Shown: positions 14,741 to 27,215, counted from the stretch's first letter. The stretch: DNA of 64,000 nt from Hermodice carunculata (GCA_964020975.1 CAXHWN010002574.1:1016501-1080500), one strand, 5' to 3'. A program made the numbers and translations. Notes: a model not told the origin generated them from the letters alone.

Positions 14741-15030
14741 TTCACGTATTTAGCTAATTCATCATTTGCCACGTTCTTATTTATTCTTTATTATGTGGGT
14801 TGTCTTTGCTGAATATTTAGCTAAGACAAGGAGCCGCTACTCAGAGAGACATGTACGGGTAAAAGGCTCCGAAACATGTTGAGTAGTTACCCGCTGAAGA
14901 CCCTTTAATTTATTTGGGCTGATACAGCCTATGTCAAAATTTTACAGAGGAACGTGTGCAATATAGACAATAGTAATTCCATATGTATACAGGTTAGACA
15001 GGGACAGGTTAGCATATGGAGAGTAAAGAG
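14741..15030 (+). repeat. Dispersed 0.29-kb repeat, copy 1
   Basis: About 290 bases match 23541-23824 in the same orientation. Shared blocks are 'tatttagctaat', 'attatgtggg', 'gacaaggagccg', 'aggctccgaaa', 'agttacccgctgaagacc', 'atttatttggg', 'tgtcaaaat' and 'catatgtata'. Both copies keep an inverted pair GGAGCC/GGCTCC about 37 bases apart, which would form a small stem. No open frame is conserved. It is probably a non-autonomous mobile element or a terminal fragment of one. Confidence 0.75.
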
Positions 15031-16916
15031 TTCGAACTGCGGAATAGGATATTGACTACTAGGAAGTGGTTCTGGGCAAAAAGACACAAATACAATTAAG
15101 AATACCAAATACGCAATATGTGACGAATGCATCATACTCATCTCAACCAATATAACACAAGATTGAATACATGTTGTCCATCAACGATGGATGTGCCTCA
15201 TACACAATTGATTAGGTCTATGAACGGTGAATGTGTCCCATACACCTGAATATGTTTATTGACATTGGATGTGCCCTATAAACCTCAATACGTCTATCAA
15301 CAGATTCCAAAGTGCTACTCGATGAACTATAATATACAGTTATATTGCTAAATGCTAGTAAACACTATATTCTCCATTTCGTGATTGATATCAGAAACTA
15401 TTGATGGTACTTTAAAATCATATGTAGCCTGAAATATGACCTCAAGAATACATGAAATTCCATTTTAGAAAAAAATATGCATACTCCATATAATAGACTT
15501 TAAAATATTGCAACTTGAGAGAACTGTTGACTTCACACATCACATTAAACATCTGGTATGAAACAAGATGTACGAATATGTCATATATCATACTCGCGTT
15601 CAACCATGTAAAATGCTGGTAAAAAGTCAAATACCTTTTTGAATGTAAAATAAGCATTCACTCTTATCAACACGCAGGAAGATATGGGTCAAGATGTATC
15701 AAACTGAGCACGGAAGAATTGGAGAAAATTTGAAAAATACGGCAGATAAAACCCTTATTTACTACAAAGAGCAGGATACAAAGAAAAAAAAAGAAAAAAA
15801 AAAAAGAAAAGAAAAAACACATTACTCTAACAACTCCAGTAAGCCCATGGTTAGGACTGCCTTGTAGAAACACCGTCCTGCAGAACTACAATGCCTAGAC
15901 CAGCACTCCAAAAACCGTAAACCACAAAGGAGTACAAGGTAGCACATTGCCTCGGTGCATTCATGGTATGAAACTTGACAGTTTTAAGCAACTCTTGCTC
16001 CTTTTTTACAAAATTACCAGCATTGTCACAATAAACGATAAAAATTATTACCACTGCGTCAAATAGATCTACGGGGAGCATTCAAAAATGAATCTGAGTG
16101 CATGCAACATTAAATAATGTATGATTAACTCTTAAGCTCACGCATGTGATAATATGTCCGTATTTTCTCTCTTTGTGAACAGAAGTTAGTAAAATGGGGA
16201 CCAAAACAGTCCAGACCTACATGCATGAAAGTTGGTGTAAAGGGTTGATGCTAGCAGCATGCAAGTCAGACATTAGCTCAGAAGACAGCTTACATGTAGC
16301 ATATTATTCTTTACATACTCTGCACTTCTGCAAAACATACTGTACACAACAGCGTGCCTTATGGTCCAATACTTACTGCGAACCAAACTAAGTGTCCATT
16401 CTGTACCTATGTGAGCAAATTGATGGAAATGATACACAAGGGCGTTCAGTTATAATACTTGCAAGGAATATAAGAATAGGGTGTTCACCTGGTCTACCTC
16501 CTACGCACAATATACCGGTTTTATCTAAAAAGGGTTTAGTGAAAAAAAATTGCTTGACATGACGAGTGCTTGGATTGATCTCAGAAGAGAAAATTCTTTA
16601 ACAGATGATTTCCTTTGAAAATGCCTCATGATACTATTGTAAGCAGCATTTACGTCACTTTCAATAGGCGAACCTGGTTCAAATTTATGCACACCTTTGA
16701 ACAAGATACATCTACCCAGCCATGTTACAGATTTGATGGTTTTAGTCTAGGAAAAGTAGCAATTGCAATTTTTTTCAATCCCAGATTCGGAGACAGAAAA
16801 TGTCTCTATCTGAGTGTCAAATGATTCAACCTCGGATCATTATGAGATAAAGTGTAGCATTAACTGCCTTTGGCAAGGATTCTCTTGTCATCCCAGTCAT
16901 CAGCAGGGAAATTTGG
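15031..16916. other. No gene recognised
   Basis: Short open frames at 16194-16391 and 16615-16824 have no recognisable domains. An A-rich run lies at 15783-15818. Nothing else is supported. Confidence 0.4.
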
Positions 16917-17560
16917 TTGAACGGTCCATTTTCAATTCCCCATTACTTGAAAATATCAGAAACAGATCAGGTTGTCCCTAATTGTTTAGTTTTAGTGTCA
17001 AAAACAAGAGCACAATTTTCTCTAAGTGCATCTGATAATACCTCATTATGTGACAAATTGTCAGACGAAGATACATTGCTGAATTTACTGTTCTTTGCAA
17101 GAAATTTGTTCAGTATAGGGAAATCTGCAGACAGATCATTTGACCTTGAATACTGGAAGTAGTCACGAAATAACATAAAACCACCTGACTCAATTTGTAC
17201 CAGGAGCCTTCTCTTGCAAGCACCAGCCTAGCTTATATTGGATGTCAACAGGCTAACTGGGCTGCCCACGTCATCCTTGCTATGGTACAAGGCATTGAGT
17301 ATTATCATGACCAAACTAAAGATCTTAATTTTGTTCATATATTTGATGAAATTTACAGATCACGCAAGTTAGGATATTCTTAAGGGTTGACTGATGCTGC
17401 AGCCATAGGAATGTTATCAACTATTTTAACCCCTGATATGTTTAAGCTTTCATGCCCTCACACAGATGAAACACTGAATTCTACCAGTTTAGCCACAGTA
17501 GGTAAAACGAATTGCAATGACTTAAGTAAATATTGCACATCTGTACCGTTCAAGTTCAGG
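16917..17560 (+). other. Decayed open-frame block of unknown origin
   Basis: Two plus-strand frames (16917-17162 and 17195-17383, the latter continuing past one stop toward 17560) together leave about 600 bases unusually poor in stops. The predicted peptides contain an aromatic and histidine-rich stretch (YYHDQTKDLNFVHIFDEIY) but match no family I know. The minus strand is also open at 16967-17176, so coding strand and coding status are uncertain. Confidence 0.2.
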
Positions 17561-20500
17561 TGATCAACCAGACCTGTAGTGACAAAGCTTGACGAATTAA
17601 GGTTGTCTACCTTACATTAATCCACAAAGCATCATTTACGTTAACTTTTACAAAGGGCATTAGCCAGTCATCAATTTCAGTAGCACATGAGGAAGAAGTT
17701 TCATCAACTTGAAGATGACTTACATGTTTTACTTGGCAAACAAAAGGTCATTTTTTGTTTAGAAATAAGTTTTGTGTTTACTACGCAAAATGATTGTGAC
17801 CAAGATCATGAATTTTGACGAAAAATAGACGGCCAAGAACTGACATTTTGCAGACATCACCTAATTTGGTAAAGAAATGGAATCCGCTACATAATTTACA
17901 AGGAGGATATTGACGTACCCTATCAGATCTCAATTTAGAAATATTCGACTGTTTACTTGGAAATATTCACTGCGCTGACTGAAGTGTGTAACTCAGAATC
18001 TATCCCTCCGCTACTTTCACTAGAGTAAAAACCTGTCAAAAGAACTACCTTTGTTCTGTAAATCATCTGTAGGTTTGATTTGAAACTTATTGCACATAAA
18101 AATACATTACGATGTAAGGTACTTCACGTGAGTATATATCGTAGTTATAGTATAGTATCTGGCGGTGTAATTTGAAAGTACCGTGAGAATTATAAAGTGG
18201 AAGAATGCCATTGTTGAGTATTTGATTAAGATGACGGAAGCGTAACATGAGTCATAAAGTTGGAAATATTCATACATAATTTGTGAAGTAAATGATCCAT
18301 TATATATTCGACAGGGTTAGTGATATTGTCTAAGTATCTTACAGTTCATTTTCATGTTTTGGTTATTAGGAATTTGTATATTTATATTTGCAGTTTATGG
18401 CACGATGGAAGGTTTACCTCTGGAGTGTTCCATTTGCTGGAGTTTCTCGTTTGCCTCAACGTAAAGTGGCATCAGCTGGGTGCTAGTTGTCAAGGCGTGT
18501 GACCCGGTGTACAAGGCATCAGCGTCCCGCACGTGTTCTCTGCAGCATACTGTATATGATATGATCTGGCTCGTTCTTCCCACATCCAACAAGAGAAAAT
18601 CTAAACGAAAACAACCACGAATCCGTGCTGCTTATAACAAAAAAACACAGAAGGATCATTTTAAGTTTTTACGTCCGTCCATCGTTGGTGTAATCTGCGA
18701 CGCAAGCTTCTTGTAAAGATGTATCAACGCCAATAATTTCGTCACGGGTTGTATCACATCGTGTTTTAATATAGGCCCTTGTAGTGAGAAGGTCGGTTGT
18801 ATTTTCCTGTTTGTTATATGATCAATATCCTTCATCTATGTTTACAATGACTTGCCTGAGCTATTCTTGTTATCATGCCGACTGTGGCAGAAGTCAAGCA
18901 GTCGACTGGAGTTGCAAAAGCTGTTGAGAGTACAAAATCATTACAGATTAGGACGCAAGCTTCATTGAACGCTAGTCCATCTGTGGGCGTATCTGGTCAT
19001 ACTGGTGTAAATAAAATGTTCAAATTAATGTGTCACCCTAAGGTTGAGTTACAAACATTTTCAGTAGGTCCTTAAATATCACAGCAGAGGTCAACATCGA
19101 AAAAAATTGAGATGATCTGGACCAAAAGCTTGCTCGTTTACTGCAATATGCCTCTGATGAAGCATTCAAGTTCATGAGGTGATCGCCTCTGCTACAGACA
19201 ACTCTGTATTTTCACCCCCATTTGGAAAATATCAAAGTCAATGTGTGTGCACTGAAGCTTGTAATTCAATTCCTTATTATACACTTTCTCTGCCTCATTG
19301 CCACTTTCTCTTACAGGTAATAATTACCACAACACCTGCCTGCAGCCACTCTCTGCCTGGGTGTCAAGACAACAGACACACATAAATACGTTTTTCAGGG
19401 GCCAATTTTTATGATTAACTTGTTAATTTAATATAGCTTATTCTCAAAATGAACACGAAGAACATATTTTTTCAATTAGATTGAAAAAAAACTGCACAGA
19501 GAAAGCAAGACAGAGACGAGGTTATCAGTCGACACAAGTGTTGTCTCAATGATTACATAATGCTAATTAGACTGGACAGATGGGCACTCTTTGAAGTCTT
19601 GGGTCAGTCTGACACCCCATTGCCAAGCCTTGGTAGGTGAAATGAGGGTCAAACCCACTGTGCGAAAGTGGCTCTAGGCCAGGTATATTTAGCTGAGGTG
19701 TTCATGGCATGTAATTCAGGAAATGACCATTGCCGGTGGGCATACTGGGTATGACTTTGTTTTAAAACACTCCGATAGTTTTGCCGCTCAAAAAGTGGTC
19801 ACGGAAAGCATAATAAAGTCATGTAGAAGCCTAAACCTGTCAAGTCATCGAATGACATGCAAGCACTCAGTCATGAGCTGAGAAATGGTCCCCACGTACT
19901 TAAAATAATATCAACTCTTTGCTTCAGGTCAATGCACAAACTGTCATTTTCGACATAGTTTCTAGAACACCATATTTTGTTTAGAACAGATAGTACAAAA
20001 AAATAAAACTGTGAAGGCTAAACATACCACTGAAATGAACCAAAGATTTGAGGATCTTGTTGATTTCATTGCAATCGCCGATGAAATGAATAATCCCTTG
20101 TGTTGTGTGGGGTTCAAACACGAAATGACTGCAAGAAAAGTGTCATTTCCGTGTCATCAAAATGAACAAGCACTATTTAAAAGGGTGCAATGGTTACCAC
20201 TTATATAAAAATCCGCCGGTAATTTCGGACCTGTATCCACTGCTGGGGAAACCTTCTCCACTGAGCTCCGTCTTTCATGCAGTGGGACGCTTGGCGCTCA
20301 GCCTATTGCTGCTCCTGAATTTTTACCCTGGGGGGCGACTTCATTGTCTGATAAAAAATCCCTACTCTGGGGCCTACAACTGGTAACTGTATTTCGTTGT
20401 ATCTACATTTTCAGGTAATGCTCACTCTGGAAAAGTCCCAGTTTATACTGTACAATACATTCGTTCGACAAAAGCTTCCCTTAACACTAATCACACATAT

Positions 20501-20599
20501 ATTTTGAATGCTACCTCTTCAAAATATCCAATTAAGTGCCATCTTTAAAATTGTGAATTCCGAACCCAATGGTTTGTAAAGGTGCATTGAGACAAACGG
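17561..20599. other. No gene recognised
   Basis: A reasonable 3' splice site (atatttgcag at 18392) precedes a stop-poor stretch to about 18716, containing a basic cluster (KRKSKRKQPRIR), but the frames do not stay open from the acceptor. Elsewhere only short open frames occur (18875-19075, 20011-20208). No RNA gene or repeat was identified. Confidence 0.35.
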
Positions 20600-21420
20600 C
20601 GGTGGGGGTGATGGGAAGAGAGTTACAATACCTATATAAAACCAAATGTATATATTTTTGCATGTGTTTCAGACCATCAATAATGATATGACATATGCTG
20701 TTGCCGCGATTCACGTCGATATCCAAATCAAATGTATTTTGTTCAACTGTCAGGCAATCAATGCATTAATTGCGCAATGTTCAAAATGGTGCTCACCATG
20801 TGTCGTGTCGCTTTGAATTTGTAACTAATGATGATAACAGCTTCAGACACAGCCGAGGGAACAGATTAAAGTTATGATAGTAAGTCATGTTTTAAAAGTA
20901 CCGTTTTCTCCGATAACTCCAAGAACAGACACCTGGAACCTTGCAAATTATTACGATCACTGAAGGTCTATGATGTTTCCCCATACTCACAATGGTCAAC
21001 ACACAATGTATGATCACGTGCCAAGCATTTTGAGACTGAATAAGATCATGTGCAAAATTGGAATATTTTGATCATGTTCAGCCCACCACGTTCACTTTCA
21101 TCCATGCAAGTTGCAAACAGTGCTGATAACATATGGCTACAATTCACTGTGATATCAAAATCAAATTTTTCCTTTCCCACAATGCATTGCACCATGTTCA
21201 AAATGGCGCTCACCATGCGAGCATGCATGCCATGCTATCGTGTTGCATTTGGATTTATCACTAACCATGACTACTGCTTCAGACACAACTAAGCCGGCAG
21301 ATTGAAGTTAAGATAGTACGTCATCTTTTACAAATATGTTGACGACTGTTTCCCTTGATTACTCGGAGAATAGACACCTGGAACCTGGCGAAATATTAGA
21401 AACTGATCACTGCAGTTCCG
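20600..21420. repeat. Old tandem duplication, unit about 430 bp
   Basis: Copy 1 is about 20600-20990 and copy 2 about 21020-21420, direct orientation. Corresponding landmarks keep an offset of roughly 420 to 440 bases. They include 'catatgctgttg' versus 'catatggctac', 'aaatcaaat' in both, 'aatgcattaattgcgcaatgttcaaaatggtgctcaccatg' and its counterpart near 21181, 'gcttcagacaca', and 'agacacctggaacct' (20928 and 21373). Divergence is considerable. No reading frame is kept in both copies, so it is probably non-coding. Confidence 0.75.
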
Positions 21421-22899
21421 TGGGCTGTGTGCAGCAGCTGTGCTTTGTTCCCGGCCCAATTAAACTGTTCAGACAAGTTGAAATAATACACTCCGTTTGA
21501 GTTGACTTTATTGTAAAAATAACGGCACCTGTTGGCCAGCCTTTATATAAGCTTAAAACTTGATTACGGTTGATAAGAACGACTGTTTTTTTATGGGCGG
21601 GCATTGGTCTTGTGTTGCATCTGCACCACGGCTTTCCACCTGCAGCATTGTAGCAAAATTTTGCACTTCTTGACAAATGGTACAGATTTATCGAAAATAA
21701 GTGTTTCTCATGTCAAAAAGTTGAGGAAATGCTCCAAGGAATCTAGGTTTTACTACAGAGATTTCCATGTGAACAGCGTTGTGGTCGTTCGCATCAGGTC
21801 ATTTAACATTGCAAAAGCACCCGTGCGAAGGAAAACTGGTAGTTTTGACCAGGTAGTCGCCCAACCCTGGGTACTGGGCTCGGAAATTGCAGGTACTACT
21901 GCACCATGATGATACCATGCAGAAGCTGGTACTGTATACCAAAGAGGGTGAATGTAAGAACATTTTCCAAAAATAGGAAAAACCATTCTTGATGCACGAG
22001 ATGAGAGTACTAGAGACGGACCGCTTTATGTATTTATAACTTTAGTACACTCTTTCCATGTGCATAAATCAAATGTTTTCAAACAATCAACATTCAGTGA
22101 TGAAAGTATAATACAATTAGGGCTTGTCATTATCTTAATGTACTTTTTCCTCTTGCTTTTGTAGAGATAATACAAAACTTACAATTGCAGGATGATGTAT
22201 CTGTTAATTTTCCCCGATTTAATAAACATTAAGAATATGTGTGCAAAAGTGATATGAAACGTTATTGAATTGTATAAATATAAAAAAAAATGTCTTATCT
22301 TAAATGATAACAGGGCGACAGTCTTTCTTAAAATTTAATTTTTACTAATATTTGCTAATTTCAAGGCTCAAATTCGTAATTTTCCCGTGGGGGGGGGGGG
22401 GCGCAAATCCCCAGACCACCCTAGCATGCCTTTGGGCCCCCCTCTGGCCCTTTGGGCCATTTGTCTCTGATGTGGGCCACTGAAAGATGTTTCTCCTTTT
22501 TTGAGCCACTTGGGTCTCTGACTGAGTATTTAGCACTGGCCTGGGGTGATCTATGTATATTAGGGAAACGCAGCTTTAAAGTTTTTTTTGTTTTTGTTTT
22601 TGGTTCCATTAATTTCAGTGTTAGGCCTTTTTAGCAGGGTCTGTCAGGTTACCGGAACCACACATACATTTTTGTCAGGCCTCAGGTAACTAGAGCATTT
22701 TTTGAAACATGTTCGAAATCTATGTACTTTCCCCATTTACACATAACTTCTTTTAGCGTCAGTTTACTTTGTTTCCTAGGTACAACCGGAAGCACTTGTA
22801 ATAAACAAATCAGGGGCTGACAGGTACCAAGCTATCATGGCCGTGACAAGCAAAAAGATTATAAATCCTCTGTAAAAGGTACAAATAATCCGGAGTCCA
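21421..22899. other. No gene recognised; G-run at 22389-22401
   Basis: A 101-codon plus-strand frame at 21604-21909 lacks recognisable features. A run of about 13 G lies at 22389-22401. A segment rich in GGCCC and GGGCC lies at 22435-22480. Confidence 0.35.
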
Positions 22900-24590
22900 G
22901 GCTACCAATGAAAGCACCAAACGATCACAAGAACATGCACGTCCTGCCTATAAATTCGAAAGTAAGTGCACAACATAGTGTGTTTTGCAAGGTTCAAACC
23001 ATGGATAGTTTCCGAGCGCATCACCCTGGCAGATGCAAACTGTGTGTAAATTCTCTTTGGGACTATCACATGGCTGTGGACTGCCAGCCTGACAGTAGAT
23101 GCTTTGTGTGTCAAAGAAAAAAATCTGAATTCCTGCATACTGACACAAATGGTATATCTTGTGCTATCAATGCAGGGAATTATTTCTTACCTCTTGTCAT
23201 AATACAAGTCAATTTCGATGCCCACTTCATCAAACAAGTCCCTGTCAAGGTCACTGGACATGGTCAATCTCTTACTATGTCTGATATTAAAGTGGTTTAG
23301 CACATTCCTCTCTCGACCCCACTCATGAGGTTTTCTTTTGTCAAAAAGGAGGGTTATCCTCACCTCCGAGGGTTGAGATTGACTACAGACTTTGAATCAT
23401 CTGACGTAGATTTACTTATAGGACAAAATAATGCTGTTTGTCTAATTCCAATTGAAGTCAAGAATGAAGCCAAATCTGAACCAGTCGCCTTCAGATACAA
23501 ATTCGGGTAGGGACTTAACGGAAAAAAGACAAATCAAAGTTTCACTTATTTAGCTAATGGCTAACACGTTCATATATTTGCTCATTATTATGTGGGCTTT
23601 CTTTGCTGAATTTTTAGCTTAGACAAGGAGCCGGTACTGAGAGACACATGTGTTTGTACAGGCTCCGAAATTTGTTCTGAGCAGTTACCCGCTGAAGACC
23701 TTATGATTTATTTGGGGTAATATAACCTACATGTATGTCAAAATCCAACAGACGAACGTGACAATATTACTTTCATATGTATATAGGATACACAGTGACA
23801 AGTTAGCTTATGGAGTGCAGAGAGGATGGTAAAGTTTTACATATGCTTATGTCTACCCATTTTCTTGACGGAGTTTGTCGCGCAGCTTCAAGTACATAGG
23901 CAGTAAGAAAAACAGTCTTACAACAGTCTTAGGTTTTCCAGATGTTGATCAAGTGTTCAGGAAGGCCGTCATTAAATCAATGAATGTAGATGACTTGGCC
24001 CATGCAACTTGTGATAAACATAATGCATTTAAAATCATGATTGTTACATGAGCAACTCCACTGTAAGATTTGACCTCACTCAGCTCATAATAAATGACTA
24101 GGGATTTAGCATCACGCCAAGGAGGTACAGAATTTCACATCAAAATCAATGGGAAAGACTTTAGTTCCTACATGGTCTGTTCAGCATGACATTTTTATGC
24201 TTGCCATACAGAAAACTCCATCAGGGCAAATTACACTTCGGAAGATGTTAAGCTTTGTTGCTTCCATGTTTGACCCCTTGGCTTGATTATGCTAAGGGTC
24301 TTGCCAGGTTAATTACTACTGCAAGATGCAACACGTCAGGAAAGTGACTGGGATGAGCCTTTGCTTGTAGAAATTCAGTCAAAATGGACTGTTTGGACCG
24401 AACGTATGGAAAATAGCCAAGGTTGGGGCAAGGAAGTATTTAGACTACAAGTCTTGTTACGGCTTAGTTTGGCAGAAGGAGGTTTCGCTCTAGGTCATAA
24501 TACTGCCTTATTTCTTAGATTTTACTGGATTATTTGTACATCCATGGTTAGTCGATTACAGAATGTGCAATTGATTGGAACTTGACCCGG
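22900..24590 (+). mobile_element. BEL/Pao LTR retrotransposon remnant
   Basis: The plus strand carries Gag-Pol pieces typical of the BEL/Pao family. A zinc-knuckle region of Gag lies near 23010-23130. The protease-to-RT junction, with the family signature SDVDLLIGQ, is near 23400-23430. A distal Pol block with the M-L-S-F-V-A-S-M-F-D-P-L signature is near 24250-24290, followed by a W-x-x-W-x-x-R-M-E-N phrase near 24380. The element is old and broken, with several interruptions, and large parts of RT, RNase H and integrase are not recognisable. A 0.29-kb dispersed repeat lies inside it. Long terminal repeats were not found. Confidence 0.8.
23541..23824 (+). repeat. Dispersed 0.29-kb repeat, copy 2, inside BEL/Pao remnant
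   Basis: Direct-orientation match to 14741-15030. Because copy 1 is not in BEL/Pao sequence, this copy is best read as an insertion into the retrotransposon, which places its arrival after that element. The GGAGCC/GGCTCC stem is kept, while the sequence between the arms differs between copies. Confidence 0.75.
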
Positions 24591-25109
24591 ATATATACGC
24601 CAGTGTTCTTTGTGGTATACTTGTCTTCCTTCTTGAATTGTGACACGTTCATGACTGGTTTCGTCCAACTTTCGTTTCGTGATATATCCTTTTATCGTCT
24701 TCCTGTCACCAATTGGTCCTAAAATTCCACCTCAATCGCTCGTGTATTTAAAGGTTCTCTTGATTGGCCAGGTTCAAATTTGATACAACGGTGACCCAAG
24801 GGTTATTCTCACCATACGGTGAGCTTTGGTAAATTTGGATGTGAAAATAACACTTCTATTCACATTTTTATTTCAAAACTCACTGCGCCATCAATCATCG
24901 CTTTCCGTTCACTTCCAGCACCCACAAGGCGCGAAAGGCTAGTGACGTCCCAAACGCAACATCGCTTCCTGACAGGGAAGACTCCGACCATGCTAGCAAG
25001 CCATGGGTGCCAAGTGTCACTTGGATTAAAAATATCTTATTTACCCTTCATCAATAGGATTAGAAATGCATGTAAAATTATTCATTTTTGTTCCTGTTCC
25101 AGCCCAGGA
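24591..25109. other. No gene recognised
   Basis: Open plus-strand sequence from 24819 has no domain before the THAP start. A CRE-like string (agtgacgtc) occurs near 24940. Confidence 0.35.
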
Positions 25110-25284
25110 ATGGGTCGTTGTGCCACTGTCAATTGTAGCAATATAAGTTCCTCGGCTTGTTTACATTCCCCTCAAAGACGTGAAACTACGGAGACCGTGG
25201 ATCCGTGCAGTCAAGATTTTCAGGCACAAGTGGCGAGGTGCTAGGGACTGATCTAACCTATGTGGCCAACACTTTGTGGAAAGA
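25110..25284 (+). pseudogene. THAP-type C2CH zinc finger, broken
   Basis: THAP domains are DNA-binding C2CH zinc fingers of about 90 residues, found in host factors and in P-element-like transposases. Here the start MGRCATVNC (25110-25136) gives the first two cysteines in the expected spacing. In another frame the core IPLKDVKLRRPWIRAVK follows (25165-25215), with the invariant Trp. The same second frame then gives LCGQHF (25258-25275), supplying the last Cys and His. One frameshift falls between 25137 and 25165, and a TGA precedes SNLCGQHF, so it cannot make a functional finger. An acceptor-like cccag immediately precedes the ATG. It could be a dead host exon or a transposon relic. No partner exons were recognised except perhaps the SWIM-like segment 1.7 kb downstream. 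Confidence 0.7.
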
Positions 25285-25869
25285 TAAATTATATGACTAT
25301 ACTTGGGATAGGTTTGTCAAGAAAGAACTACTGCTGTTGCTAAATGCGGTCCTACAGATGGACAATGGAAGGAATCATGGAAATGGCCAAATTTGGCATT
25401 ACTCATAAAACCAGGAACAGTGATTTATTATTTTTTACAGCGTTTATAAATTAATCTTCAGTAAAAATTCAAAGCTTTCATTACAGCAAAATATATGTAA
25501 CAGATAACTATCAATCTAGTTTCACAGTGACAACGCCGGTCAAAGGTGTCAATACGACGTTTATTGTAACAAAACTTTAGTTTGTTTAACCATTTTAATT
25601 GAATTGATAAAAACAATTGGTGGAAAACCTGGACAAACCTGGACAGATCTTCTTCCATACCCAGGTCCAGGGTTGAACAGTCTATAACAAGTTAAGTTAG
25701 TTGGTCACTGTAATGTGTATGTCCAATTACTATTGTACTTTGCGAGGTGTTTAATCCCATAACCAGGTAACATTTGTTTGGACAGCTACCACATTCACGC
25801 CCCATCTACGCAGCTGCCAAGACCAGTGGGTGGCTGGGATCTCATCTTTTTTAGTCATGTACCACTCCT

Positions 25870-26840
25870 GTGAGAGTTCACAGCCAGTTTCCAAGAATAA
25901 GGTGTACAAAATTCTCATTGTACCTTTGTCCTTAATATAGAACTAGAAAATAAGTCAATCACATGAAAATATTTACCATTGTCACAAAATCGATACATCC
26001 GAAAATGAAGGATACCATAAGCAGGTGAACTGATGATGATGTATAAGGCAACATAAATTACTGCCCTCCAAGGGTCGCGAGGTCACTGCCGGGTAGGAGT
26101 TCTGATGTTGAAAGCTATTCATAAATAAAAACTTACATTCAATCATCCATAGACCAGAGAGATGGGAAGCGAAAATTGACTGTTTGATAAGGCTTTTATA
26201 TGCCGTAGGCGTACGCCATAGATGTGTCCATGGATTCCATAGTTTGAAACACTACAGAACCTGGACCATTCTGACACAAATGCAAATGTTATTGCATTCA
26301 TGCTAGAAGTTGTTAAATGAAATCTAGTAATTCTTTATGCAATTTTTCTTCTGTGCAACAAATAATCATTGTCCAGAGCGCAAGTTGGGATCGTCTAGCT
26401 CTACCACGGCTGCGCTCCCTGCAATACTGGTGAGGGTAGAGTTCTGGGTGACGCCTCCTGTGGGAAAGGCTGAATGATCTTTTACTCTGCTGCTTCAGCT
26501 TTTCCTATTAATTCTTCTTCATCATCGTCAGGCAACGCACATAAAAATCTCAATTCATACTTTGAGGAATCACTATGCTCTGTTGTATATGCCATGACTC
26601 TTAGCAAACTGAAGGCACTCTGGCTTAGAGCACATACACCATGGTCAGCGGTTTGTGTTTGTGACGTCACTAACACCTTCCCATATGGGGCTGTGATGGA
26701 TAAAGTTCCCGAGCTTTCACTTTGCAGCAAATGTGGCGCACTTTAAGAGCAAAAAAAAAAAAAAAAAGAAAAACTAATCGAAAATCAAATTTAACATTTT
26801 GGTTTTAGATATCATTTCTAACCACCGTAAACATTTTTTT
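25870..26840 (-). repeat. Large dispersed repeat (~0.95 kb), minus-oriented copy
   Basis: Reverse-complementing this interval gives a sequence collinear with 46370-47350 for its whole length. Shared blocks include 'ggttagaaatgatat', 'aaccaaaatgttaaa', 'acaacagagcatagtgat', 'gatgatgaagaagaattaat', 'gaagcagcagag', 'agatcattcagcctt', 'gtctatggatgattgaa' (with 'gtctatcgatgattaaa') and 'ctcctaccc...cagt'. One frame, containing KVLVTSQTQ and TTEHSD, is open on the minus strand here (26482-26730) and also in the partner. By-eye comparison shows no excess of third-position differences, so it is not evidently under protein-level selection. A poly-A/T tract at 26749-26767 interrupts the match. Family unknown. 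Confidence 0.8.
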
Positions 26841-26846
26841 TAATTT

Positions 26847-27215
26847 GTGGTACACATTACATCAAGAGGAATTTTAAAAGCATTGAGCACTTGTATTGGG
26901 ACAGGTGGGAGTAATGAGGATGCGGCTGTCGACTTCGAACCTGAAGTTACATTGTTGCACCAGCCGGTTCTGTTATTGGACGTTTCCAACTGCTTTCCTG
27001 GATTTTTGCATACAGTCTTCTCTTGTGAAGCCGTCCTACAGACGCACATGGCTGCCCTTGCATTGGTGGTTTTCAAATGGGAGTATTTATGTTCATATTG
27101 CCGTGGATTATACGCCCTCAAATGTTCCTGTAAGTGTTCAAGGAACAAATCTTGTGTGCATGTGAAGGCGCTTTGTTATGAAATAACACAAACCACGTGC
27201 GCTGTTGAATTTACA
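26847..27215 (+). pseudogene. SWIM-like zinc finger fragment
   Basis: SWIM fingers (C-x-C-xn-C-x-H) occur in MULE transposases and in animal proteins that carry a YqaJ exonuclease domain. A 123-codon frame ends here with CSCKCSRNKSCVHVKALCYE (27118-27176). This has the C-x-C, the C-x-H and the following V-x-A-L hydrophobic pattern of the family. In an adjacent frame (26896-27165) the text VKPSYRRTWLPL and SNGSIYV resembles the strand region that normally precedes the finger, suggesting a frameshift between the two. No YqaJ or transposase domain is visible downstream. The fragment abuts the end of the ~0.95-kb repeat. The call rests on a short motif and could be wrong. Confidence 0.35.

Noticed and set aside
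14820-14930. Hammerhead-like core in the 0.29-kb repeat (CTGAAGA and CGAAAC present)
   Set aside because: The order and stems needed for a hammerhead are not present, and the second copy does not keep them; only the GGAGCC/GGCTCC stem is shared.
15020-15045. tRNA B-box-like string (gttcgaact)
   Set aside because: No A-box, cloverleaf or terminator at the right spacing.
22902-23138. Minus-strand open frames opposite the BEL/Pao region
   Set aside because: They are shadows of the recognised plus-strand retroelement sequence.
24895-25000. Third copy of the ~0.95-kb repeat
   Set aside because: Only about 30 bases around 'agtgacgtc.caaac.caa' resemble it; too short, and CRE-like strings recur by chance.
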